Shown here: positions 29,488-39,328 of the stretch, piece by piece
Numbering within the stretch: position 1 is the stretch's first letter
How the letters are laid out: each line of letters starts with the position of its first letter
NCBI RefSeq assembly: GCF_007828215.1
Contig: NZ_VIUE01000001.1
Location: 186,001 to 250,000, forward strand
Direction: 5' to 3'
From: Pseudomonas sp. SJZ074
Lineage (GTDB): Bacteria; Pseudomonadota; Gammaproteobacteria; Pseudomonadales; Pseudomonadaceae
DNA length: 64,000 bases
The notes under the pieces: generated by a model
What the model saw: the letters and a program-made list of their open reading frames with translations, nothing else
Database searches by the model: none
Told to the model about the DNA's origin: nothing
Position numbers and translations under genes: made by a program

Positions 29488-32400
29488 TCACTCGATGAAT
29501 TCGATGGATGGAAAAGTCAACTGGCTTGAAGAGCTGGTGACCTTTACGATTGGGGTGATTTCCAGACCTACATCGCTGGTGAACGTCGCCTCCGTCACAC
29601 CGCTGGCATTGGTTGATGTCGCGATATCGACAAACGGTGCCCCCAATATCCAAGTCACCGGTTCATACAGCGCCGGGTTGCCATACCGGTCGAGCAATAC
29701 CACCCGCAGGGTGACGTCGCTGTCGACTTTTGCTTTTCTGACGTAGATCTCGGCATCCAGTCGATAGAACGCAAATGTCGTGGGATCATTACCCAGTGTG
29801 AGCGTCACCGCCGGTTGTGGCTCGCGGGCGTCCAGCCGATAACTGATCACGTCACGGCCCATGGTGGTGCCGGCTCGCACGGTGACCGTGGCGACGCCCT
29901 CGCCATCGGTGGTGGAGACGGGTCGGTCAAAGGTGCACAGCTTCGATGCCCAGTAAATATTGACGTTGCCCTGGGGGGCCTGGGCCCGAGTGACCGTGAC
30001 AGTCAGTAGCGCCGTGTCATTGCTGTTGGCGACCAACTCATCAACGTCGACGCTGCATTCGACCGCTACCTGGTCCGCCGTGGACTGGATACCCAGCAGG
30101 GGCGATGCCCGGTTCGGGTCCGTCAGCAGGGCTGCGACTTGATGGGCCACTTCTTCGTATTGACTGAATGAGCTTTGCTCGTCCAATAAGCCAATTTTCA
30201 GTGTGGTCTTCGCATCCAGCTTGCTCGACAACGAGAACCCGCGCAGACGTGTGAACAGGTCCAGGTGTGCAAGCGTGCGGATGTAGCCCGGCCCGGCATT
30301 GACGTGGTTGGCGCAGGCGCGCACCTCTTCGGCACTGCAATCAAAGAGCTCGGCCAGCAGTCTGGCGGCTTGCTCCTGTACCAGGCGCAGCCCACCGCCA
30401 GACAAGTCCCCGGGCAGCCCGTTGACCAACCGCAAGTAAGCGAGCAACTGTGCTTCGGGTGCCTGGCTGAGCACCACGGCACGGTTATAAACCGTCAGGT
30501 AATACAACGCGCTCGGCGTGAAAGGCTGCGCGGCAGGGAGACCATTCACGCCATCGCCGATGCTCAGGTAAAGGGCAAGGAATTCGGCACTCAGCCTGAG
30601 TTCTTTGACCACCTCGCTGCGCCGGGTAAAACCCTCCAGCATGCCCAGGAACGGATCGCCCGGCGGCTCGTCACGCGGCCCCCGGCCCGATACATTGGTC
30701 GCTGTGGTCCGTCCCAACACCTGCACAAGCACGTCATGCACCGTGCCACCCGACCAGCTCAGCACCGGCAATACCAGGGCGGAAGACAACTGCCCGAACA
30801 CGGCCAGGCTCTCTTGCACCACGCTGTGCTGGCTGGCGCGACTGCCCAACAATACCCCGAGGATTTTTTCAACGGTCTCGGGCTCCTCTCGATCGAGCAC
30901 CCGCCGCACGACGAGCTCAACGACCTCACGGGCATAGGGTTCATAAGGTTGCTCAGCGGACTCGTCCCGGTGGATAACCAACCCATCATGATCCGCCAGC
31001 TCAAGCAGTTGGTTGGTCCATTGCCGGTTGTTCGACAAAGCCGATACGCCCGCCATGCTCAGCGCCGCCTCGGTGAACAAGGCCGGTGCGAGCTGTCCGC
31101 GGATCTGGGCAAGGAGTTGAATCTGCGTCTCGGAAGGCTGAGGCGGCGCGGCAATGGGTTTGACATGTTCCACCGTCCAGGCCACGCTCAGGCCACTGTC
31201 GGCACACCAGCGCGCCCAGCCCTCCAGGCGACGGATTTCCGACAGCACATCCGGTGTCGACATTCTTTCCGGGTTGATGTGCGGTTGCCCGGCCAACACA
31301 CCACGCCAGGTATCGGCGCTCAACAGGTCCAGTATCGTCACCGCCAGGTTCGGTGCCACGCCCAGAATCTGTGGCAACCTGGCCATGCGGTAGAAACTTG
31401 AAATCACCGGCAGGCTGCGTTTGAGCTTTGTCAGGCCATGGGCGTCGGCAATCAACGGCGCCAGGGTGAAATACGTGGCCAGGTCGATATGCAGGCCACC
31501 GCAAATCTGTACGACCGTCAGTGCTTCCCCTTCAGAAACCGGTACCAGTGCAAACTCGCTGTCATCCAGCACCAGAGGCGGGGTCGACAGGGTGTCCTGG
31601 TTGAACACCCGGTCGAACTGCGAGCGCTCGGCGCCACGACCAAAAATCGAAAGGTCGCCCACGAAAGCCGCAAACTCTTCAGCCGAACATTGGTAGTTCT
31701 CCCTGAGCATCTGAAACAGACCCAGTGCCCGAAGGGTATTGTCGGTCATCCAGTAATTGGGGGCATTCTCATCCAATGCGCCTTCTGCAAGCTCGGCCCG
31801 AGCGGATTCGGCACCGATGATGGCACTCAACAATGCGTCTGTTTCATGGCTGGGCAGTTGCAAGCCATTGTCCAGGCGGATCTTGCGATTGAGGCGATCG
31901 ATCTTGTCGAACCTGTAAACATCATTGTCGAGAAAAAGCTGGGTGATTCTGTTAGTGAGTTCAGAGCCCCTGTACTCGATTCCCATAGAGGCTTCAGCCA
32001 CCCCATTGTTGACGAACACCGAGCCTGCATGCCCGGGGGTGATCGCTACGTCGGTGACCAACACATGCTCGGACACGCTGGGGGCGAACAGTTCGACCGA
32101 CAGCAAGGCTTCCAAGCCGAGTTGAGTCAGTTTGGTGCGCTGGTTGAAAAAAACGGTCTGGTTCAGGTTGTACTTTTCAACCGACCCCTTCTTCAGCCCG
32201 AAGTTATCCTGGAAATAGGCGTCTTCCGCGTCCTCATCAGTCTCTGGAAAATGCGCATCTTCGGTCATGATCAACCGCTGGCTCGGGCTCAGTCGAGACG
32301 CCTGGGTAAGCGCATGATCGGCGGTTTCCGACCAAGGCAATGCGTGCAGGAAATAGGGTGAGTCGGGATCGCACAACTCCACCACCGCGCCCACGGACTG

Positions 32401-33093
32401 ACCCAGGTCCCGGGTCAACTCATCCAATGTGGTCCAAGGATGGTGATACGGCAGGCCATTGGGATAGCGCCACTCGCTCAGCAAACGGTCCAGGTTTTCG
32501 ATTTCACCCAAGGAGTCCTCGATGGACTTTTCCAGCACAGCGCTGACCACCTCGACCGAAGACACCACGCCATGCACCGCCACCGGATCGATACGCAGTG
32601 TGTTCAGGTCGACCCGCCGGGTCCTGAGCGCGTAGGCCTGGTCTGGATCGGAAGGCCTCAACCGTTGTTCCGACCAGTGCTTGAGCCACACTGCATAGGC
32701 CACCGGCGAATGAATGGCTTCGATTGCATCAACCGGACATTTCTTGGCAAAGTCAGGTTGAAACAGCTTGCCGTAGGTAGGTCCGTCGGCGATCAACGAC
32801 AACAATCCCTGACGCATATGCGCAGGTGGCGGCTCAGGGCTGGTCAGCTGGCTTTCGATAAAGCGGCGCAACACCCACGTCGCCAGGCCGTTGAGACGCA
32901 GCGCGAGTGCCTCGGCATCATCGTGTTCCAGCCCGTATTCGTTCACCAGCCCGACAACCCCTTTGCGTGCCAGTGCACAGACCGAGCCACCGGCTGCGAA
33001 ATACTGCTCAAGATCGGACAGGCGATCAGCCTGTCGTCCAGCCAAGAGTTGCTCGCAAAAACGACTGGCGATTTGAGCCGGAGATTCATTCAT
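29488..33093 (-). CDS. TcaA-like Tc toxin A subunit, N-terminal half (VRP1), with C-terminal Ig-like domains
   Basis: A 1201-residue protein starting MNESPAQIASRFCEQLLAGR, behind CGGAG. The first ~400 residues have the VRP1 (Salmonella virulence plasmid 28.1-kDa protein) character of TcA N-termini: CPVDAIEAIHSPVAYAVWLK, RRVDLNTLRIDP, PYHHPWTTLDEL. A large helical shell follows. The last ~200 residues switch to two Ig-like beta domains (NVNIYWASKLCTFDRPVSTT; PVTWILGAPFVDIATSTNAS), which I do not recall as standard in TcaA. Combined with the next gene the length equals a full TcdA. The gap to that gene is 69 bp. No signal peptide, as usual for Tc subunits. Confidence 0.88.
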   Translation of the reverse strand: MNESPAQIASRFCEQLLAGRQADRLSDLEQYFAAGGSVCALARKGVVGLVNEYGLEHDDAEALALRLNGLATWVLRRFIESQLTSPEPPPAHMRQGLLSLIADGPTYGKLFQPDFAKKCPVDAIEAIHSPVAYAVWLKHWSEQRLRPSDPDQAYALRTRRVDLNTLRIDPVAVHGVVSSVEVVSAVLEKSIEDSLGEIENLDRLLSEWRYPNGLPYHHPWTTLDELTRDLGQSVGAVVELCDPDSPYFLHALPWSETADHALTQASRLSPSQRLIMTEDAHFPETDEDAEDAYFQDNFGLKKGSVEKYNLNQTVFFNQRTKLTQLGLEALLSVELFAPSVSEHVLVTDVAITPGHAGSVFVNNGVAEASMGIEYRGSELTNRITQLFLDNDVYRFDKIDRLNRKIRLDNGLQLPSHETDALLSAIIGAESARAELAEGALDENAPNYWMTDNTLRALGLFQMLRENYQCSAEEFAAFVGDLSIFGRGAERSQFDRVFNQDTLSTPPLVLDDSEFALVPVSEGEALTVVQICGGLHIDLATYFTLAPLIADAHGLTKLKRSLPVISSFYRMARLPQILGVAPNLAVTILDLLSADTWRGVLAGQPHINPERMSTPDVLSEIRRLEGWARWCADSGLSVAWTVEHVKPIAAPPQPSETQIQLLAQIRGQLAPALFTEAALSMAGVSALSNNRQWTNQLLELADHDGLVIHRDESAEQPYEPYAREVVELVVRRVLDREEPETVEKILGVLLGSRASQHSVVQESLAVFGQLSSALVLPVLSWSGGTVHDVLVQVLGRTTATNVSGRGPRDEPPGDPFLGMLEGFTRRSEVVKELRLSAEFLALYLSIGDGVNGLPAAQPFTPSALYYLTVYNRAVVLSQAPEAQLLAYLRLVNGLPGDLSGGGLRLVQEQAARLLAELFDCSAEEVRACANHVNAGPGYIRTLAHLDLFTRLRGFSLSSKLDAKTTLKIGLLDEQSSFSQYEEVAHQVAALLTDPNRASPLLGIQSTADQVAVECSVDVDELVANSNDTALLTVTVTRAQAPQGNVNIYWASKLCTFDRPVSTTDGEGVATVTVRAGTTMGRDVISYRLDAREPQPAVTLTLGNDPTTFAFYRLDAEIYVRKAKVDSDVTLRVVLLDRYGNPALYEPVTWILGAPFVDIATSTNASGVTEATFTSDVGLEITPIVKVTSSSSQLTFPSIEFIE

Positions 33094-33130
33094 CGTAGTG
33101 CTCCGCTTCAACGGTTGAGACGCTGGGACA

Positions 33131-33188
33131 CAGCTTGCTGGCGATGGCGTGCTTGAGATCGCTATTGCCAGCAAGCTGCGCTCCCACA
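33131..33188. repeat. decayed REPIN
   Basis: cagcttgctggcgatggc and attgccagcaagctgcgctc face each other; they resemble the REP units elsewhere in the window with several changes. Confidence 0.5.
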
Positions 33189-33275
33189 GAGGTAACTGGG
33201 TCAGGATGAGTAGTGGGCTGCCGGCCTTTTCCAGCAGCTCTGGGGCCCCAGTAAATGACACGGCGGCCTGCTTAA

Positions 33276-33295
33276 ACACCTGCTAGTTCTGACAG
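33276..33295. promoter_or_regulatory. Tc-associated site C: ACACCTG-N7-TGACAG
   Basis: ACACCTG at 33276-33282 and TGACAG at 33290-33295, 182 bp upstream of the TcaA-like start. The same two half-sites with the same 7-nt spacing occur upstream of the first Ig-like gene (39412) and of TcB (47382). Confidence 0.6.
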
Positions 33296-33344
33296 TCCCG
33301 ATGAGCGGCAGAGCTGACGCAGAGAGAAGGGTCGTGGAGCAAAC

Positions 33345-33435
33345 CTGTGGGAGCGAGCCTGCTCGCGATGGCGGTGGCTCAGCAGCATCGACGGTGCCTG
33401 ACCCACCGTTATCGCGAGCAGGCTCGCTCCCACAC
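33345..33435. repeat. REPIN between Tc A operon genes 2 and 3
   Basis: gtgggagcgagcctgctcgc at 33347-33366 and atcgcgagcaggctcgctcc at 33412-33431, inverted. Placed just after the stop of the second Ig-like gene; the hairpin could attenuate read-through to the toxin genes. Confidence 0.85.
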
Positions 33436-33443
33436 TGGCCAGG

Positions 33444-36197
33444 TCAGTCGCCGCTGTCGCCAGTACGGGCCACTTCAAAACGCAGGCTGTCGCCCCAATC
33501 CGAATCGTTTTGCCGGGCCTTCACCCAATGAGCGCCCGGCTGTAAAGGGGCATCGGGCGAGGCGCTCCAGGTACCGTCCGTTACCGAATCGCCTTGGGAA
33601 ACAAGCCGCCGGGAATCGAACCACTGCGACAACTCAATACGTTTGCCGGTCTCGCCCGTACCGGCGAAAAGCACCATGTCCGCAAACCAATGTCCGGCTT
33701 CAGGCGCGGTAAACGTCGGCGCACTGGACAGCTGTAACACCTCATGGGGCTCGCTCCAGCCCGAGCGATAACCCTCGCTTTCCTGCTGCACCACCCAATG
33801 CTGCGGACCCGCCGGCCGGTCGAGGGACAACGGCAGCGACCAGGTCCGGTTCCCTTGCACCTGGGCCCGGCCCAACAGTGTGTCGGGCGCATCGCTCCAG
33901 GCCACTTCGACCCAATCGCCGGCGTACCCGAACCCGGAGAGCGTCACCCTCGACCCGGTGTGCTGCTGCACGATGGGCGACTCGATGATCGGCAGGGCCG
34001 GAATGACGGTGAAAGCATGATCGGGGCTGAGCACGGATTCCTTATCGGCAAACAACTGTTTGGCACGCAGCACGTAGTCCCCCACGGGCAAGGCGTGCTC
34101 GTAGATCCAGTAGCCGTCGACGCCCCTGGCTTTCACCCTGTCCAGGAATTCACCGCCCAGCCACAACTCGACCTGCGCCGTATCGAACTCCAACGCCTTG
34201 CGGGCATAGCCGTCGATGACCGCATTGCGGGCCAGCTTGTCGCCTGGCTGAGGATGGTCGATGGTGGGGGGAAACAGGATGACTGTGAAGGACACCGGAT
34301 CGCTTGGTTCAAAAGGCGGCTCGCCATGGATCTGGACGGCATATATGCAATATGTCCTGAGCGCAAGATCCTCGAGGCGCACCGACCATTCGTTCTGAGT
34401 GACGGATGCCTCGCCCAATAAGCTGTCGGTCACCGCCTCGAACACTTGTATTCTCGCGCCTGGGATACCTCCCGTCCCTGTGACGACGGGGTTGTGATCG
34501 ACCTCGACATCGATGGGCGCGGTGATGATAGGCCTTGATCCGACTACATCGAACGCCAGGGTCGCTGCATTGGAAGTCTGGCCACCGAGGGCCTGTGTCA
34601 CGCTGACGCCATGCGGACCGGGGGTAAAAGGCTCGGTCCGGGTGAACGTCCAGGTAGTACCGCTCACGATGGCGTCATGGGGCGTGCCTTGCTCCCCATC
34701 GAACCCGAGTTTCACTTGGGCGCCATTCAAGCAGGTGCCCGAAAAATGCGGCGTCAAGCCGTCCTGGCGCACCTCCACGGTGGGCAGTGGGGCCGGGATG
34801 GTGAAGGACCGCGTGGTGCTCGGTGCAGACGAAAGCTCCTTGAACAATTGCCACGCTTGCACACGGTAGATACCCGGATCCCAGGCTTGGGTGGCGGTAG
34901 TGGTCCAACCGTTATCAGCGCGGACAGCGACAATGGGCGCGGCGGACGACTGTTCGCCTTCACGCCGCACCTCGATCTGCGCCGCGGGCTGGCCTTCCCA
35001 ACGATGGCCGGTACCGGAAAACACTGGTTTGCGGTCCGTGCCAACCTGACTCGTCAGCGTGGGTACTGGGACAGGGATCGAGACCGTGAGCCGGTCGCTC
35101 CAGTCGGAGTAAATCCAGCTTGAACCGTCGGCCAGTTTCTGCCGGATATTCATCTCGTGCCGGGCCGGAGGCTGATCGGACCAATCCACCACCCACCCGC
35201 CATCACGCACCTCACCGCTAGCCTGGGGGGTATTATTGTTAGCAATATGAACATCCACCGTGGCGCCGGGGTAACCAGTGCCTGAGAATCGCACCGTGCC
35301 AGGGCTGGGGTAAGTGATTTGGATATTCGTTGGTTTCGGCGGCTTTATCTTGAAACTGGCAGGGCTACTACGTTGTGAACGGACGTTTTGATAAATCTGT
35401 TCGGCCACCAAGGAAATGGGGCCCGCCGGAACCTGTACCTCAGCGGTCCAGGATCCGTTGGTAGCTACGGAGCCTTCGCCGACCGTAATCTCTGCAAAGT
35501 CCACTTTCACTTCAACTTTGGCACCTGCCACGCCGTTGCTTCCAGCTAACGTGAAGCGCATCTCTTGATCGCTTGAGGTGGGGTTGATGAGCAGTAGCCC
35601 AACTACTCTGAAAGAGACATAAGGGGTGTAACTCAAAACGGGGCTGGTCTGGACTGAATATTCAGCCCTCACGGTATAAGTTCTACTCGACAAAAAAACA
35701 GTGGGCCTGGCTTCCCATGTTGTCGCTGGCTCTACAACGGTGACCGAAGCCATTTCCGTGGACTCTTCGAGCACCCTGATAAGCATCCCCGGGTTACCCG
35801 CAAAGCATTCCCCGCCGAAAACAACCTGATTCGAGCTCAATAAGGCGTTCGATAGGGGTCTTACTAATGTCGTTGCACGTGTGCTGACTGTTTTTGGCCT
35901 CGAAGGCCCTACCGTTGTCTGATGGGCGTAATACGTCAGAGTCTCCGACCCGTTTGGTATAGCGCCTTGCACGCTCCAACTGCCGTCAGGGTTGATGTCG
36001 TAGCCATAACCCACTCGCTGGTTGTTACTTGAATCAAACAATTCAATCGGCTGAGAATTGGGCCGGGCACCAACCCCGGAAACAAGGAAGCTTCGCTCAG
36101 GGACATAACCCGACGGAGAAATGATTTGGATTCCTAGCGCCTCTTCAGTGCTTTCGCCAGGCTCATCGCTCGCAAAGACATCATCGTCTGAACTCAT
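33444..36197 (-). CDS. Ig-like repeat protein of the Tc operon (gene 2)
   Basis: A 917-residue protein starting MSSDDDVFASDEPGESTEEA, acidic, with no signal peptide or membrane helix. From residue ~285 to the end it consists of six or seven Ig-like units of ~85-95 residues (for example PTVEVRQDGLTPHFSGTCLN and PIIESPIVQQHTGSRVTLSG), ending SLRFEVARTGDSGD. This part is colinear with residues ~413-1044 of the upstream gene, at a constant offset of 2747 bp, and long stretches are almost identical. Start and upstream stop overlap (ATGA, 36194-36197). Function unknown; its place in the operon and lack of export signal match Tc subunits. Confidence 0.75.
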   Translation of the reverse strand: MSSDDDVFASDEPGESTEEALGIQIISPSGYVPERSFLVSGVGARPNSQPIELFDSSNNQRVGYGYDINPDGSWSVQGAIPNGSETLTYYAHQTTVGPSRPKTVSTRATTLVRPLSNALLSSNQVVFGGECFAGNPGMLIRVLEESTEMASVTVVEPATTWEARPTVFLSSRTYTVRAEYSVQTSPVLSYTPYVSFRVVGLLLINPTSSDQEMRFTLAGSNGVAGAKVEVKVDFAEITVGEGSVATNGSWTAEVQVPAGPISLVAEQIYQNVRSQRSSPASFKIKPPKPTNIQITYPSPGTVRFSGTGYPGATVDVHIANNNTPQASGEVRDGGWVVDWSDQPPARHEMNIRQKLADGSSWIYSDWSDRLTVSIPVPVPTLTSQVGTDRKPVFSGTGHRWEGQPAAQIEVRREGEQSSAAPIVAVRADNGWTTTATQAWDPGIYRVQAWQLFKELSSAPSTTRSFTIPAPLPTVEVRQDGLTPHFSGTCLNGAQVKLGFDGEQGTPHDAIVSGTTWTFTRTEPFTPGPHGVSVTQALGGQTSNAATLAFDVVGSRPIITAPIDVEVDHNPVVTGTGGIPGARIQVFEAVTDSLLGEASVTQNEWSVRLEDLALRTYCIYAVQIHGEPPFEPSDPVSFTVILFPPTIDHPQPGDKLARNAVIDGYARKALEFDTAQVELWLGGEFLDRVKARGVDGYWIYEHALPVGDYVLRAKQLFADKESVLSPDHAFTVIPALPIIESPIVQQHTGSRVTLSGFGYAGDWVEVAWSDAPDTLLGRAQVQGNRTWSLPLSLDRPAGPQHWVVQQESEGYRSGWSEPHEVLQLSSAPTFTAPEAGHWFADMVLFAGTGETGKRIELSQWFDSRRLVSQGDSVTDGTWSASPDAPLQPGAHWVKARQNDSDWGDSLRFEVARTGDSGD

Positions 36198-39100
36198 GGC
36201 TCACTACTCACCGGAGCCACTTCAAAACGAGGGCTATCGCCCCAGTCTGAATCGTCTTGCCGAGCCTTCACCCAATGGGCGTCCGGCAACAAGGGCGCAT
36301 CGGGCGAGGCGGTCCAGGTACCGTCCGCCACCGAATCGCCTTGGGAAACCAGCCGCCGGGAATCGAACCACTGCGATAACTCAATACGTTTGCCGGTCTC
36401 GCCTGCGCCTGCGAAAAGCACCGTGTCCGCAAACCAATGTCCGGCTTCAGGCGCGGTAAACGTCGGCGCACTGGACAGCTGCAGCACTTCATGGGGCTCG
36501 CTCCAGCCCGAGCGATAACCCTCGCTTTCCTGCTGCACCACCCAATGCTGCGGACCCGCCGGCCGGTCGAGGGACAACGGCAGCGACCAGGTCCGGTTCG
36601 CTTGCACCTGGGCCCGACCCAACAGTGTGTCGGGCGCATCGCTCCAGGCCACTTCGACCCAATCGCCGGCGTACCCGAACCCGGAGAGCGTCACCCTCGA
36701 CCCGGTGTGCTGCTGCACGATGGGCGACTCGATGATCGGCAGGGCCGGAATGACGGTGAAAGCATGATCGGGGCTGAGCACGGATTCCTTATCGGCAAAC
36801 AACTGTTTGGCACGCAGCACGTAGTCCCCCACGGGCAAGGCGTGCTCGTAGATCCAGTAGCCGTCGACGCCCCTGGCTTTCACCCTGTCCAGGAATTCAC
36901 CGCCCAGCCACAACTCGACCTGCGCCGTATCGAACTCCAACGCCTTGCGGGCATAGCCGTCGATGACCGCATTGCGGGCCAGCTTGTCGCCTGGCTGGGG
37001 ATGGTCGATGGTGGGGGGAAACAGGATGACCGTGAAGGACACCGGCTGGCTTTTCTCGGAGGGCAACCCGTTATAGGTTTGCACCGCATAGACGCTGTAT
37101 GAGCCAAATGGCAGGTTTTCAAGGGGGACCGACCATCCGTCCTCGGTCACGGAGGCCTCACTCAAGAAGTTTTCCGTCACCGCGTTGAATACCTGCATCA
37201 TCGCCCCCGCCATACCACCGCTCCCCCTGATGGTGGGGTTGTGGTCGACCTCGACATCGATGGGCGCGGTGATGACCGGCTGCAAGATGACAATCTCGAA
37301 CGCCAGAGTTGCCTCAGCCGAGGTCTGGCCGCCGAGCGTCTGCGTCACGCGGGCGGTATAAGTGCCGGGCATGAACGATTCCGTCCGGGTGAACGTCCAG
37401 GTGGTACCGTTCACGATGGCGTCATGGGGCGTGCCCTGCTCCCCATCGAACCCGAGTTTCACTTGGGCGCCATTCAAGCAAGTGCCCGAAAAATGCGGCG
37501 TCAAGCCGTCCTGGCGCACCTCCACGGTGGGCAGTGGGGCCGGGATGGTAAAGGACCGCGTGGTGCTCGGCTCAGACGAAAGCTCCTTGAACAATTGCCA
37601 CGCTTGCACACGGTAAGTGCCCGGGTCCCAGGGTTGGGTGGCGGTAGTGGTCCAACCGTTATCAGCGCGGACAGCGACAATGGGCGCGGCGGACGACTGT
37701 TCGCCTTCACGCCGCACCTCGACCTGCGCTGCCGGCTGGCCTTCCCAACTGTGGCCGCTACCGGAGAACACCGGTTTGCGGTCCGTGCCGACCTGAATCG
37801 TCAGCGTAGGGACCGGCACGGGGATCGAGACCGTGAGCCGGTCGCTCCAGTCGGAGTAAATCCAGTTTGAACCGTCGGCCAGCTTTTGCCGGATATCCAT
37901 CGAGTACCGGGCCGGAGCCTGATCGGGCCAATCCACTGCCCACTGGCCGCCAGTCACATCAACGCTGGCCTGGGGGGTACCGTTGCCGCTTATATGGATA
38001 TCCACTGTGGCGCCGGTGAAACCAGCACCTGAGAATCTCACCGTGCCGGGGCTGGGGTAAGTGACCTGGATATTCGTTGGTTTCGGGGGCTTTATCTTGA
38101 ATGCCCGAGGAGAACTACGACCCGAGTCTTTCCCGCTCAATGTTTGCATGGCAACCAACGACACCGGTCCCGCCGGCACGGTCACCTCTGTACTCCAGGT
38201 ACCATTGTCCTGGGTGACCACCGAGTGACCCACACTGGTGTTCGTCAGGTCGCGATAAACCTTCACGGTTGCACCTTTCAAGGCATTGTTACCACTGAGG
38301 GTAAAGGTTTGCGCCTGAATGCTATTAGCGGCAGGACCTGTGATGGCCGGAACCCCTAATACGCTGTAGGTAACAGGTTGGGAAACGACGGTGGGGAAAC
38401 CCGCCAACTCGAAGATCGCTACCACCGCGACAGGGCCACTGGGGAGCGCAACATTAAAAGCTGATTCCCAGCTGTCGGTCGCTGTAATAGTCGTTTCGGC
38501 TGCCAATTGAAAATTTTGATTGTCGCTCCTGACCACTTTTACTTTGCTACCGGGGGCACCGAGTCCTCGGAAGCTATCACCGGTGGCGATAACAGTATTG
38601 GCGGCGGGTGCGATGATATAGGCGAGAAAAATATGCTGACCAAGGGAGTTTTCGGACGGCTTGCCGCTTACCACCTGATAAGCGTCAATCGTCATGTGGC
38701 GTCCATCTGGCGTGAGATTGACAGTCGCATTCCATATTCCGCCAAACGTCACTCTTGCCTCGGACGGGTTGGCGCTGACGCTGGTGCGGACAAACACCGA
38801 AGCACCATGGGCGTATAAAGCGCCTCCGCCGGTAACGACTACGCTACGGGCGCTAACATTTCTGATCGGATCGATAAATGGCGCAGGGACAACGTGTTCC
38901 ACCCTGACTTGCCCCGTCATATTGACGTCGCCCACTCCTTTTCTGTCGTATATGAAATTAAAGTGTATAACCGCATCCTTGGCGTTACCCGCTACAGAGA
39001 GCGTTCGGACAAACTCATGCCAATCGTCGTCTTGGGTCGCATCCTCCGTTAGTAGTTTCCAACCCGTATCGCCTGCGCCGTCCGAAACAAGCCCCAGTTT

Positions 39101-39328
39101 AATATCCCCCTTGTTTCGGCCGTTGCCGCTTGCCCGATATCGCTGCGTCTCTACGGTGAATAACCTGCCGGTAGGAAACCATGTGTATTCCACTTCGAGG
39201 TCTGCCCAATAACCATCTTTTGTAGCCCTTATGATCCTTGTTCCACGAGTCTCACCCATTTCAATAACACCTTCCTCCTGTGCCGCAGGTTCGAGGCTGT
39301 TCTGTTCGGAATCGTCGTCAGTGGTCAT
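36194..39328 (-). CDS. Ig-like repeat protein of the Tc operon (gene 1)
   Basis: A 1044-residue protein; ATG 39328 (MTTDDDSEQNSLEPAAQEEG) follows GGGAG six bases upstream. The N-terminal ~400 residues (TRGTRIIRATKDGYWADLEV, ALYAHGASVFVRTSVSAN) are unlike gene 2. The rest is its tandem paralogue, made of Ig-like units joined by KPPKPTNIQVTYPSPGTVRF-type linkers. No signal peptide. It is the first gene of the Tc A operon, with site A (39412) 84 bp upstream of the start. Possible roles are adhesion, receptor binding or a scaffold for the toxin; none is proven by sequence. Confidence 0.75.
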   Translation of the reverse strand: MTTDDDSEQNSLEPAAQEEGVIEMGETRGTRIIRATKDGYWADLEVEYTWFPTGRLFTVETQRYRASGNGRNKGDIKLGLVSDGAGDTGWKLLTEDATQDDDWHEFVRTLSVAGNAKDAVIHFNFIYDRKGVGDVNMTGQVRVEHVVPAPFIDPIRNVSARSVVVTGGGALYAHGASVFVRTSVSANPSEARVTFGGIWNATVNLTPDGRHMTIDAYQVVSGKPSENSLGQHIFLAYIIAPAANTVIATGDSFRGLGAPGSKVKVVRSDNQNFQLAAETTITATDSWESAFNVALPSGPVAVVAIFELAGFPTVVSQPVTYSVLGVPAITGPAANSIQAQTFTLSGNNALKGATVKVYRDLTNTSVGHSVVTQDNGTWSTEVTVPAGPVSLVAMQTLSGKDSGRSSPRAFKIKPPKPTNIQVTYPSPGTVRFSGAGFTGATVDIHISGNGTPQASVDVTGGQWAVDWPDQAPARYSMDIRQKLADGSNWIYSDWSDRLTVSIPVPVPTLTIQVGTDRKPVFSGSGHSWEGQPAAQVEVRREGEQSSAAPIVAVRADNGWTTTATQPWDPGTYRVQAWQLFKELSSEPSTTRSFTIPAPLPTVEVRQDGLTPHFSGTCLNGAQVKLGFDGEQGTPHDAIVNGTTWTFTRTESFMPGTYTARVTQTLGGQTSAEATLAFEIVILQPVITAPIDVEVDHNPTIRGSGGMAGAMMQVFNAVTENFLSEASVTEDGWSVPLENLPFGSYSVYAVQTYNGLPSEKSQPVSFTVILFPPTIDHPQPGDKLARNAVIDGYARKALEFDTAQVELWLGGEFLDRVKARGVDGYWIYEHALPVGDYVLRAKQLFADKESVLSPDHAFTVIPALPIIESPIVQQHTGSRVTLSGFGYAGDWVEVAWSDAPDTLLGRAQVQANRTWSLPLSLDRPAGPQHWVVQQESEGYRSGWSEPHEVLQLSSAPTFTAPEAGHWFADTVLFAGAGETGKRIELSQWFDSRRLVSQGDSVADGTWTASPDAPLLPDAHWVKARQDDSDWGDSPRFEVAPVSSEP

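Larger units (their letters stand above)
33094..33443. other. 350-bp intergenic region inside the Tc A operon
   Basis: Contains, in transcription direction, a REPIN (33345-33435), the Tc-associated palindrome at 33276-33295, a decayed REPIN (33131-33188) and the ribosome site of the TcaA-like gene. No ORF of its own. The palindrome suggests a second promoter here, so genes 3-5 may be transcribed separately from genes 1-2. Confidence 0.6.

Noticed and set aside
33444..39328. The 2747-bp periodicity as an IS element or composite transposon
   Set aside because: The repeated unit is coding throughout, has no terminal inverted repeats and no transposase; it is a tandem gene duplication.
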